Assembly (NCBI GenBank): GCA_937902305.1
Contig: CALDHV010000168.1
Location: 1-11,443 of the forward strand
Length of the DNA stretch: 11,443 bases
Direction of reading: 5' to 3'
DNA from: an uncultured Clostridia bacterium
GTDB taxonomy: Bacteria > Bacillota > Clostridia > Oscillospirales > Acutalibacteraceae
Shown: piece after piece, positions 6,427-11,443 of the stretch
Layout: every line of letters starts with the position of its first letter
How positions within the stretch are numbered: position 1 is the first letter of the stretch
The notes under the pieces: generated by a model
What the model was told of the DNA's origin: nothing
Seen by the model: only the letters and a program-made list of their open reading frames with translations
Database searches by the model: none
Made by a program: the position numbers and the translations under genes

Positions 6427-7007
6427 TCGGATTGGATCGGGTGTCCTTTACCTACGGACGCCGTATGATTTTGGAGGAGCTGTCGTGGACGTTGCCGCAA
6501 AGCGGCGTCGTCAGTCTGCAGGGAGCGTCCGGCTCCGGCAAAACGACCATCCTGCGCCTGCTGGCGGGGACGCTTCGCCCGACGGCGGGCAGGGTCTTGC
6601 GCCCGGAACGGATCGCGATGGTATTTCAAGAGGATCGGCTGTTGCCGTGGCGCACGGTGGAGGAAAACATCCTGCTCGTGTCGGATGACCGGGCGCGGGC
6701 GGCGGAGCTTATCGAGAATCTGGAGCTTGCCGAGGTCAAAAATATGCGCCCGGCGGACATCAGCGGCGGTCAGCGACGGCGCACGGCGCTGGCGCGGGCG
6801 TTGATCGCCCCGTCGGAGCTGCTACTGTTGGACGAGCCGTTCACCGGGCTGGACGACGCTTCCCGCGCTTTGGCGGCGGAGCTGATACGGCAATATGCCG
6901 CCACGCGCCCGGTGGTGCTGGTGACCCACGTCCCGCAGGAGAATGAGGAGCTGGATGCCACCGTCCTCCGGGTGGAGGGACGCCCGGTGACAGGCAAGCT
7001 GGGATGA
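6423..7007 (+). CDS. ABC transporter ATP-binding protein (NitT/TauT type), short
   Basis: A 194-residue ATPase with every key motif: Walker A GASGSGKT (34-41), Q-loop VFQEDRLLPW (Gln69), signature SGGQ (114-117, in DISGGQRRR), Walker B LLLLDEP (133-139), D-loop GLDD (142-145) and H-loop His169. It would dimerise beneath the fused permease to power import. The DRLLPW stretch after the Q-loop is characteristic of the nitrate/taurine/sulphonate subfamily, in line with the binding protein. It is about 50 residues shorter than usual, lacking the C-terminal extension after the H-loop. GGGGAGG precedes the ATG, which overlaps the preceding stop (ATGA). It is the last gene of the operon. Confidence 0.93.
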   Translation: MIGLDRVSFTYGRRMILEELSWTLPQSGVVSLQGASGSGKTTILRLLAGTLRPTAGRVLRPERIAMVFQEDRLLPWRTVEENILLVSDDRARAAELIENLELAEVKNMRPADISGGQRRRTALARALIAPSELLLLDEPFTGLDDASRALAAELIRQYAATRPVVLVTHVPQENEELDATVLRVEGRPVTGKLG

Positions 7008-7042
7008 CTTTTGCCGTATAATCTTTTTGTCCGGTTTTTATG

Positions 7043-7072
7043 AAAATCCTACCACCATTGTGGTAGGATTTT
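7043..7072 (+). terminator. Intrinsic terminator of the ABC transport operon
   Basis: A perfect 13-base-pair stem, AAAATCCTACCAC (7043-7055) with 7060-7072, closes a CATT loop and runs into TTTTTCTTT. It follows the ATPase stop by 35 bases and marks the right end of the GC-rich backbone. Confidence 0.9.
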
Positions 7073-7133
7073 TCTTTACATAACATCCCAAAAATAGCAA
7101 AAGCAATCGTCCTATTATATTTTCAAAAAACAC

Positions 7134-7163
7134 TTGCAAACCCTCTGCCCAATATGCTATAAT
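7134..7163 (+). promoter_or_regulatory. Extended -10 promoter of the structured leader
   Basis: TTGCAA (7134-7139), an 18-base spacer and TATAAT (7158-7163) preceded by TGC form a strong promoter with an extended -10. The predicted start, near 7170, coincides with the first base of the long leader stem. Confidence 0.75.
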
Positions 7164-7169
7164 GTGACC

Positions 7170-7342
7170 ACCACACAAAACCGAATATTTTGTCTTACTT
7201 GGAGTCTTTTTTTACCTATGGTAAAAATGCAGACTTCTGCTTTCGCGTCTTCAAGTAAGATAAGAAGGTTTTGTGTGGTAGCAATTGGAAGTTATGCATT
7301 TTTCGGTGTGTGTAACTTCGGTTGCACACACTTTTTTATTTT
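7170..7342 (+). ncRNA. Structured leader RNA with attenuator-type terminator
   Basis: From the predicted start, 7170-7182 pairs perfectly over 13 bases with 7267-7279. Above an internal loop, 7190-7201 pairs with 7252-7263 (12 pairs, one wobble). The apex holds AGTCT/AGACT (7203-7207, 7231-7235) around a TTTTTACC-TAT-GGTAAAAA hairpin (7209-7227). The RNA then offers two exclusive pairings: GAAGTTA (7288-7294) with TAACTTC (7313-7319), or an 11-pair terminator stem (7306-7316 with 7321-7331) capped by a stable C-UUCG-G tetraloop and followed by TTTTTTATTTT. This is the layout of a riboswitch or protein-sensing leader controlling the lipoprotein gene at 7431. A free-standing small RNA, even a 6S-like one, is the alternative. 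I match it to no known riboswitch class. Confidence 0.6.
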
Positions 7343-7345
7343 AGG

Positions 7346-7381
7346 GGGAAAAGCGGAAACAAACAAAGTTCCGATTTTCCC
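7346..7381 (+). other. Second leader hairpin before the lipoprotein gene
   Basis: GGGAAAA (7346-7352) and CGGAA (7354-7358) pair with TTCCG (7369-7373) and TTTTCCC (7375-7381), with one G/A mismatch and a ten-base A-rich loop. It lies between the attenuator terminator and the ribosome site (GGAGG at 7418-7422) and does not cover that site. It may stabilise the read-through message. Confidence 0.4.
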
Positions 7382-7430
7382 GGTTCATCGCATTGTCTGT
7401 ATGATTAATTTAAAAACGGAGGATGGAAAA

Positions 7431-8567
7431 ATGATCAAAATGCTTAATAAAAACAAGTGGCGCGTATTGTGTTTTGCTATAGCCTGTATTCTTTTCATAT
7501 CGGGCTGTAGCATTAACGGCGGAAAAGCATCGGTAGTATCCGACAGCGTGATAAAGGAAGATTTGTTTAGCTCATTAACCAGAGGTATTGAAGAACCGCT
7601 TTCCGATAGTGATTATGGTGCCTATGTGACAAAGCTTTGGTCAGATTATGAGTATGAATACTCCGATTTTTCTATTGAAAAAAGACAGACCTCAACAGAA
7701 GACAAAACCGATGTCGTCTATGTCAGCGCGTCTCTGTCAAGCACAAATAATGTCATAAAATACACCGGTCGCTATGTATTAAGCTATTCGCTCTACAATG
7801 ATGGGTGGTTATTGGACAAAGTATCTGTCGATGAGTTTAGTTATTTCCCGTTGCAACCCGCCGATTTTTCAACGGAAGAAATTAAAGAGCTTTTAGAGAA
7901 AAGCTGGGAAGCAAAAGAAATAAGGGATATAATTATTACCAATCAAAAAGACGAACCGAAGGAAAGATTATCCTCTTACTATGTGACAGCAACACGAGAA
8001 AACACCTATGTAACGACAAAGGAAAATGTTATACTACAGTTCAGCTTTACGGAAGTCGGCTGGGACATCAGCGATTGCTGTATTATTGAAAACGAAAAGC
8101 CAACATACAATTGGCACATTTCCGGAGAATTTCCCGACCCGTTTTACGGTGGCAGTATATTGATTAATGTATCAGGTTCGATAAATACAATTAGTGTAAG
8201 TGACAAAGGGCCGAGTTTTTTTATCAACGGCGTCGACTACACCCGAACCGAAGGAAGAATTTGTTCGCATATTTATGATGTTAAAAACACATCATTGAAA
8301 GAGCTAATGAGTAACTTTTTAAGTACATTCGGTAGCCGTTCAGATTTAGAGTATATTACATACTATAATTTTGGAGTTGTCTTGCAGGGTGATTGTACAA
8401 ATTATGATGAGTTTAAATATGCGATATTATTAGACGATGGAAGTGCAGCAGATTTGTTATTGATAGGCAAAGAAAAAATAGCGATTTCCTATCCGCCTAT
8501 ATTTGAAATAGACAAATACAACAAAAGAGTCGTTTTAATTACAAAAGAACTGAAGCCGTCTAAATAA
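7431..8567 (+). CDS. Putative lipoprotein with tandem duplicated domain, function unknown
   Basis: The product is a 378-residue lipoprotein I do not recognise. The ATG at 7431 has GGAGG 8 bases upstream and opens a signal peptide with lipobox I-S-G-C26. Beyond it, residues about 75-134 and 163-219 look like two copies of one alpha/beta unit: each runs from strands with charged residues through an aromatic strand (RYVLSYSLYNDGWLLDKVSV; VILQFSFTEVGWDISDCCI) to a conserved G-W pair, a pattern common in NTF2-like or DUF-type secreted lipoproteins. A beta-rich C-terminal part (about 225-378) follows. The coding sequence is AT-rich (codons like AAA, GAA, ATT dominate), unlike the transport operon before it, so it is probably acquired. 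It is the only gene behind the structured leader. Confidence 0.82.
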   Translation: MIKMLNKNKWRVLCFAIACILFISGCSINGGKASVVSDSVIKEDLFSSLTRGIEEPLSDSDYGAYVTKLWSDYEYEYSDFSIEKRQTSTEDKTDVVYVSASLSSTNNVIKYTGRYVLSYSLYNDGWLLDKVSVDEFSYFPLQPADFSTEEIKELLEKSWEAKEIRDIIITNQKDEPKERLSSYYVTATRENTYVTTKENVILQFSFTEVGWDISDCCIIENEKPTYNWHISGEFPDPFYGGSILINVSGSINTISVSDKGPSFFINGVDYTRTEGRICSHIYDVKNTSLKELMSNFLSTFGSRSDLEYITYYNFGVVLQGDCTNYDEFKYAILLDDGSAADLLLIGKEKIAISYPPIFEIDKYNKRVVLITKELKPSK

Positions 8568-8639
8568 ATCCCATAATCATATGGTATAATGGCAATTAAA
8601 GGCAAAACTATTGCAAAGAAACCACACACACAATCAAAA

Positions 8640-8683
8640 TGATATGCGTCTCCAAAAGTGTCTAACTTTTGTGGTGCATATCA
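8640..8683. mobile_element. Compound inverted repeat, possible remnant insertion-sequence end
   Basis: TGATATGC (8640-8647) pairs with GCATATCA (8676-8683), and inside it CAAAAG (8653-8658) pairs with CTTTTG (8666-8671). On the minus strand the core reads CACAAAAGTTAGACACTTTTGG, similar in my recollection to subterminal ends of IS3-family (IS150-group) elements. No transposase is present, so at most this is a solo end. An overlapping GGTGC/GCACC pair (8673-8677, 8688-8692) followed by TCTTTTTCTTT could also act as a terminator. Confidence 0.3.
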
Positions 8684-8830
8684 ATGGGCACCTCTTTTTC
8701 TTTGGCGGATTAGGGCTTCTGAACCCCGCATTTGCGCCGTAGTCCCTTCTTATCCCACTGCCTGCCAAGCGCAAATGCTGTGACAACGCCGTCGGCGTTG
8801 TCGAGGGTCCTCATTTCGCACTTTTCAGCC

Positions 8831-8868
8831 AACACAAAAGGGCACCCTTGCGGGTGCCCTTTTGTGTT
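8831..8868. terminator. Perfect 17-pair hairpin, probable bidirectional terminator
   Basis: AACACAAAAGGGCACCC (8831-8847) pairs perfectly with 8852-8868 around TTGC. The GC core with flanking A4/T4 is typical of a two-way intrinsic terminator. It would insulate the integrase end of the element from the lipoprotein side. Confidence 0.7.
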
Positions 8869-8965
8869 GTGATTGGGCTACGAAAAAGATACTTTTGTCG
8901 TCTTTCAAAACCTAACCCCGCATAAACACTGGACTTTCGGGGTGTTTTCGTAAAAAATTATGTAT

Positions 8966-9007
8966 CTTTCCCTTAAATTTTCCCTTGCGAGAGATTTTAA
9001 GGGAAAG
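8966..9007 (-). terminator. Hairpin past the integrase stop, weak terminator
   Basis: CTTTCCCTTAAA (8966-8977) pairs perfectly with TTTAAGGGAAAG (8996-9007). A third related unit, TTTTCCCTTG, sits in the loop. Read leftward a run of six T (8957-8952) follows after eight bases. It may end integrase transcription, or the repeated CCCTT units may be recombinase arm sites. Confidence 0.45.
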
Positions 9008-9011
9008 TTTC

Positions 9012-10268
9012 TTATTCTGCAACTAAAGTGTCGAGTAACTTTGCGGATTTACGCTTGGATTCCCGATCCGAATGAGTATACACATTCAATGTGAGGTTCA
9101 CATCCGAATGACCTAACATTTCCTGCACATCCTTCGGTGTCGCACCTTTGGCAATTAAATTGCTTGTAAAGGTGTGCCGTAAAGCGTGAAAGTGGAAGCC
9201 TTCAAGTTCCGGGATTTGTCTGCTCATGTTTCGGCAAGTAGCAGTTAGGGATTGCTTTCGTATAAACTGCCCGTCTTGCCTTACGCAGACCAAATCACAA
9301 AGAATATGCTCTTCCGGCAGTTCCTGTGTTCCGTCTTTTGCGAACAACTCATACCGTATACGGTTTTTCTCTTTTACTGCAATACAGTAATTACGCATAT
9401 AAAATTCGCCGTACTTTTTGCGGTTGTTTTCCTGCTCTGCAAGTGAAGACCGCAATATTTCGGCAAGAGTATCACCGAATTCCACACGTCGTACCTTGCT
9501 TCGCTTTGTCGGACCGATTTCAACCGATTTGTTCAGCTGATACTGCGACATACTCCGCCGTACCGTCATACACTGTTCGTCAAGGTCAATGTCTTGCCAC
9601 GATAACGCACACGCTTCACCTAACCGTAGACCGCTGTAATAAGCAATCTGTATCGGTAAAAGGTATTCCGAACCACTTGCTTTCAAATGGTTGACGATGA
9701 TTTTGAACTGTTCTACCGTGACGGTTTTCAGATTTTCGTCATCAGTTTGGAACAATTCATCGGAATTGTTTTTGGTCGTTCTGAGTGTGATGTACTGCAT
9801 CGGATTGAACACGATATACTGCTTTGGAAAAACAGCAAACCGAAAGGCACCACGAAGTACCGCCGCAAAGGAATAAATCCGTCCGTATGATTTTCCAGAG
9901 CATAACTCATCAAAAAACTTTTGCAAATGCTCCGGTTTGACCGTTTGCAATTTCCGTTTTCCGATGGGATGTCGTTTAATGATACTGACGATATTGGCAT
10001 AATCGTGTACGGTGCCGCTTGCTCTGTTACTGCCCGAAATTTCTTCTTCGAGCCAACAGTCGAGCAAAGCACCTACCGTCACATTCTTTGCTTTAGCAAT
10101 GAATAATGTGGTTTCGTAGTTTTCCATTGCCTTACGGAGCAGGGCTTCGGTTTCGCTTTTGCTTTCCGTGCCGGGATATTCCTTTTGTACTCTGTTACCG
10201 CTTTCATCCTCTACATAAAATCGGTAATACCACTTCTTTCCTTTCTTTCTGACAGATCCTTTTGCCAT
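9012..10268 (-). CDS. int: Tyrosine integrase of Tn916-type element
   Basis: A 418-residue tyrosine recombinase that would excise and integrate the element. It has an N-terminal arm-DNA-binding domain (about 1-50, KGSVRKKGKKWYYRFYVEDE, as in Tn916-type integrases), a core-binding helical domain (about 62-150) and a catalytic domain (about 180-405) with Arg215 (GLRLGEACAL), a candidate Lys in TKRSKVRRVEF (252-264), His361-xx-Arg364 (HALRHTF), His387 (LGHSD) and the nucleophile Tyr397 (NVYTH). All expected catalytic residues are present, so it should be active. The start at 10268 has AAAGGAG upstream and begins the arm domain; the longer frame to 10349 runs through the promoter. It follows the excisionase by about 100 bases on the same strand. 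Confidence 0.95.
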   Translation of the reverse strand: MAKGSVRKKGKKWYYRFYVEDESGNRVQKEYPGTESKSETEALLRKAMENYETTLFIAKAKNVTVGALLDCWLEEEISGSNRASGTVHDYANIVSIIKRHPIGKRKLQTVKPEHLQKFFDELCSGKSYGRIYSFAAVLRGAFRFAVFPKQYIVFNPMQYITLRTTKNNSDELFQTDDENLKTVTVEQFKIIVNHLKASGSEYLLPIQIAYYSGLRLGEACALSWQDIDLDEQCMTVRRSMSQYQLNKSVEIGPTKRSKVRRVEFGDTLAEILRSSLAEQENNRKKYGEFYMRNYCIAVKEKNRIRYELFAKDGTQELPEEHILCDLVCVRQDGQFIRKQSLTATCRNMSRQIPELEGFHFHALRHTFTSNLIAKGATPKDVQEMLGHSDVNLTLNVYTHSDRESKRKSAKLLDTLVAE

Positions 10269-10294
10269 AATAAAAACTCCTTTCTTTTGGCAAA

Positions 10295-10357
10295 CGGAAC
10301 TGTTGCAATGTGTTAAGTACATTATACCATTTTTCGTATGAAAAAGCAACAGTTCCG
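10295..10357. promoter_or_regulatory. Integrase promoter flanked by a 12-base inverted repeat
   Basis: On the minus strand TTGCTT (10349-10344), a 17-base spacer and TATAAT (10326-10321) preceded by TGG form an extended -10 promoter for the integrase. Perfect arms CGGAACTGTTGC (10295-10306) and GCAACAGTTCCG (10346-10357) bracket it, one overlapping the -35 and the other lying in the leader. They may be sites for a repressor, excisionase or integrase. Confidence 0.65.
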
Positions 10358-10371
10358 AAAGATTAAATCCG

Positions 10372-10584
10372 TCAGCTTACGGAACGCACTTTATCTATAT
10401 CACGCAGGTCAATACCCTGATTGACCTTCAAAAACTCATCCAATGCGTCTGTCCGTACAATGTGTTTACGACCGATTTGCAGAACGGGGATTTTTCGCTC
10501 TGATACAAGCAACCGCAGAGTATTTCTGCCGATACCCGTATATTCAGAGGCTTCTTCGATTGTCATAGCAATTTTATTGGTCAA
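10372..10584 (-). CDS. xis: Excisionase (Xis), Tn916 type
   Basis: A 70-residue winged-helix DNA-binding protein: TNKIAMTIEEASEYTGIGRNTL (helix-turn-helix, residues about 7-22), then LLVSERKIPVLQIGRKHIVRTDALDEFL (wing and third helix). This matches Tn916-family excisionases (TIEEASKYF-IGENKLR), which bend DNA at the element ends to steer integrase toward excision. I chose the TTG at 10584 because AAAGGAG lies six bases ahead of it; the first ATG (Met7, 10566) has no ribosome site, and the frame opening at 10662 lacks one too. It lies just upstream of the integrase on the same strand, as in Tn916. The product is basic overall with an acidic tail. Confidence 0.88.
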   Translation of the reverse strand: MTNKIAMTIEEASEYTGIGRNTLRLLVSERKIPVLQIGRKHIVRTDALDEFLKVNQGIDLRDIDKVRSVS

Positions 10585-10658
10585 GGTAAGCTCCTTTCTA
10601 CATACCTTTTTTGCAATGCTTCCGAGACCAAGATTTTCGGAAGCGAAAGAATATGTAC

Positions 10659-10686
10659 CCACAGCCCGGCATAAAACCGGCTGTGG
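10659..10686 (-). other. Hairpin between the two small DNA-binding genes
   Basis: CCACAGCC-CGG (10659-10669, one bulged C) pairs with CCGGCTGTGG (10677-10686) around CATAAAA. It falls past the stop of the gene at 10693. No T-run follows on the minus strand, so it may be a processing or pausing hairpin, or a leaky terminator limiting xis expression. Confidence 0.45.
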
Positions 10687-10692
10687 TCTGCT

Positions 10693-10905
10693 TTATCCAA
10701 GCAGGAATGCAATAACGGACAATTTCGTAATGTTATATCCTTTGCCGTTTGTTATGGTGCGAAGCTGTTCGGAACGAATCAGCTCATAGATTTTCTTTCT
10801 ACCCACACCGAGCATTTCGCAGGCATCGGAAACTTTTACAATATCCGGGTATTGCGTGAACATTACCTTGTAGGCTTCTTGGAGAGTAAGATTAGAAGAT
10901 ATCAT
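10693..10905 (-). CDS. Small helix-turn-helix (excisionase/MerR-like) DNA-binding protein
   Basis: A 70-residue protein with a clear MerR/excisionase-type helix-turn-helix: VKVSDACEMLGVGRKKIYELIRSEQLRTI (about 22-50), followed by a short wing and helix (TNGKGYNITKLSVIAFLL). Helix-turn-helix proteins of this size are common beside xis and int in Firmicute integrative elements, where they act as accessory excision factors or regulators. The ATG at 10905 has a near-ideal AAGGAGG seven bases upstream. It is related to the neighbouring excisionase in fold and size but not obviously a recent duplicate. The residues before the domain (MISSNLTLQEAYKVMFTQYPD) probably form a leading helix. Confidence 0.8.
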   Translation of the reverse strand: MISSNLTLQEAYKVMFTQYPDIVKVSDACEMLGVGRKKIYELIRSEQLRTITNGKGYNITKLSVIAFLLG

Positions 10906-10917
10906 CGTAGAACCTCC

Positions 10918-10970
10918 TTATTTCAGATTACCTCCCATCTGCCGGAGGCGTGGCATTGGTTTAGTTTCAT
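10918..10970 (-). CDS. Two tiny overlapping open frames (possible leader peptides)
   Basis: Ahead of the 10905 gene the minus strand has an ATG at 10970 giving MKLNQCHASGRWEVI and a TGA at 10925-10923. A GGAG lies 11 bases before it, a long gap. A second frame from the ATG at 10956 gives MPRLRQMGGNLK and ends at TAA (10920-10918), inside the ribosome site region of the next gene. Either could be a leader peptide coupled to that gene. Nothing beyond start, stop and a weak ribosome site supports translation. Confidence 0.25.
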
Positions 10971-11020
10971 AATTAAAATTTCTCCTTCATCTATTTTCGT
11001 TTACACCTTGCGGTGAAGGT

Positions 11021-11045
11021 CAGATGCCGGACACGCCGGCATCTG
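11021..11045. other. Perfect 10-pair hairpin past the partial recombinase gene
   Basis: CAGATGCCGG (11021-11030) pairs with CCGGCATCTG (11036-11045) around ACACG. It lies 18 bases past the stop of the partial recombinase gene, with a smaller CACC-TTGC-GGTG hairpin (11004-11015) beyond it. Neither has an adjacent T-run, so termination is possible but unproven. Confidence 0.5.
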
Positions 11046-11062
11046 CCTTTGAGGATAGCCAA

Positions 11063-11443
11063 CTACTTTTTCTGACGGTGCTTTTTCGGCATTTCGGGAA
11101 GATAGACTCTCGTTATAGGTGTCCTGTGGTGTCCCATGCTCTCGCTGACATTCTTCTCGACATTCTTTCTGCCTTCGGCTGTGAGGCGTTCTACACGATT
11201 CTGGGCATAATAATACCGAAGTCCGTGCCAAGTCAAATGCTCATACCGTTCCTTATTGCCGGGTTCAACCTTGCTCGTGCGGTCTTTGTCGGTAAACTTA
11301 TGACGGTTATTCGTCATCCAGTTTTTAAGAGATTCGATTTCTTTCTGAACGCCGTACTTTTTGTTCTGTGCAATGGCATACTCACTCGGATGAAGTCCGA
11401 ATTTCTTTGCCTTGTAGTTGATGCGTTTCAAAAGTTCCATCTG
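11063..11443 (-). CDS. Tyrosine-recombinase-like protein, C-terminal part (runs off window)
   Basis: The frame enters at the window edge and covers at least 126 residues; whether the ATG at 11440 is the start cannot be told. Numbering from that Met, LTWHGLRYYYAQ (His72-xx-Arg75) matches the second catalytic box of tyrosine recombinases, and ESMGHHRTPITRVYL (His104/105, Tyr113) matches the last box with its nucleophilic tyrosine. The first catalytic Arg would lie upstream, outside the window. An unusually long insert (NRVERLTAEGRKNVEKNV) separates the two boxes, and the tail is basic (KKHRQKK). It is on the same strand as the integrase module but clearly a different, more diverged recombinase. 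Confidence 0.6.
   Translation of the reverse strand, partial: QMELLKRINYKAKKFGLHPSEYAIAQNKKYGVQKEIESLKNWMTNNRHKFTDKDRTSKVEPGNKERYEHLTWHGLRYYYAQNRVERLTAEGRKNVEKNVSESMGHHRTPITRVYLPEMPKKHRQKK

Larger units (their letters stand above)
8568..9011. other. Non-coding stretch dense in inverted repeats
   Basis: No supported gene lies in these 444 bases. It holds a bare extended -10 (TGG-TATAAT, 8585-8590, no -35), a compound hairpin at 8640-8683, an inverted pair GCATTTGCGC/GCGCAAATGC (8728-8737, 8769-8778), a 9-pair hairpin (8782-8790 with 8794-8802), a 17-pair terminator-type hairpin (8831-8868) and the hairpin beyond the integrase gene (8966-9007). It lies between the lipoprotein and the integrase end and is where an element terminus or attachment site would be expected; none can be fixed without the other end. 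Confidence 0.5.

Noticed and set aside
7017..7022. TATAAT just after the ATPase gene
   Set aside because: No -35 at a suitable distance, and the operon terminator follows at once.
11001..11231. Minus-strand 76-codon frame
   Set aside because: It overlaps the recombinase-like gene in another frame, crosses a hairpin and shows no motif.
1..11443. CRISPR arrays, tRNA or rRNA genes
   Set aside because: No regularly spaced direct repeats, no cloverleaf with T-loop motif and no ribosomal RNA signature was seen on either strand.

Overview
The window looks like a chromosomal segment of an endospore-forming, GC-rich member of the Clostridia, most likely of the Oscillospirales/Ruminococcaceae type. 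This rests on spoIVA, an alpha/beta-type small acid-soluble spore protein, a SpoIVFB-like M50 protease, Shine-Dalgarno-led starts and low-GC-type promoters. The taxonomic call is inferred from gene content only.

Layout: (1) 1-79, the start of a MoxR-type AAA ATPase gene leaving the window on the minus strand, with its own promoter. (2) 333-920, a solitary plus-strand lipoprotein gene. It lies between two near-identical 41-bp direct repeats that copy the last codons of the neighbouring M50 gene, each next to a terminator hairpin. (3) 1018-3392, a minus-strand sporulation operon: spoIVA, a small single-membrane-pass protein, and a SpoIVFB-like intramembrane metalloprotease, with a good sigma-E-type promoter in front of spoIVA. 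(4) 3611-3805, a divergent spore DNA-protecting protein gene with a strong terminator. (5) 3956-7007, a compact plus-strand transport operon with 4-base stop/start overlaps: a Crp/Fnr-family regulator, an ABC substrate-binding lipoprotein fused in one chain to its permease, and a short ABC ATPase. It ends in a perfect intrinsic terminator. (6) From about 7080 the composition turns AT-rich. There is an extended -10 promoter, a highly structured leader RNA with mutually exclusive antiterminator and terminator hairpins, and a 378-residue lipoprotein carrying an internal duplication. (7) 8568-9011 is non-coding and full of inverted repeats, including a possible remnant IS end. (8) 9012-11443 is the recombination module of an integrative element on the minus strand: a Tn916-type tyrosine integrase, a TTG-start excisionase, a second small helix-turn-helix protein, and the C-terminal part of another tyrosine-recombinase-like protein that runs off the window.

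Working view: regions 1-5 are the host backbone. Sporulation genes for the forespore coat base and engulfed-forespore signalling sit beside a self-regulated ABC importer of the nitrate/taurine/thiamine-precursor class with unknown substrate. Regions 6-8 are accessory DNA, the right part being one end of an integrative or conjugative element. No function is assigned to either lipoprotein. The least-explained items are the attenuator-like leader at 7170-7342, the fused binding-protein/permease, and the repeat duplication around the first lipoprotein gene.
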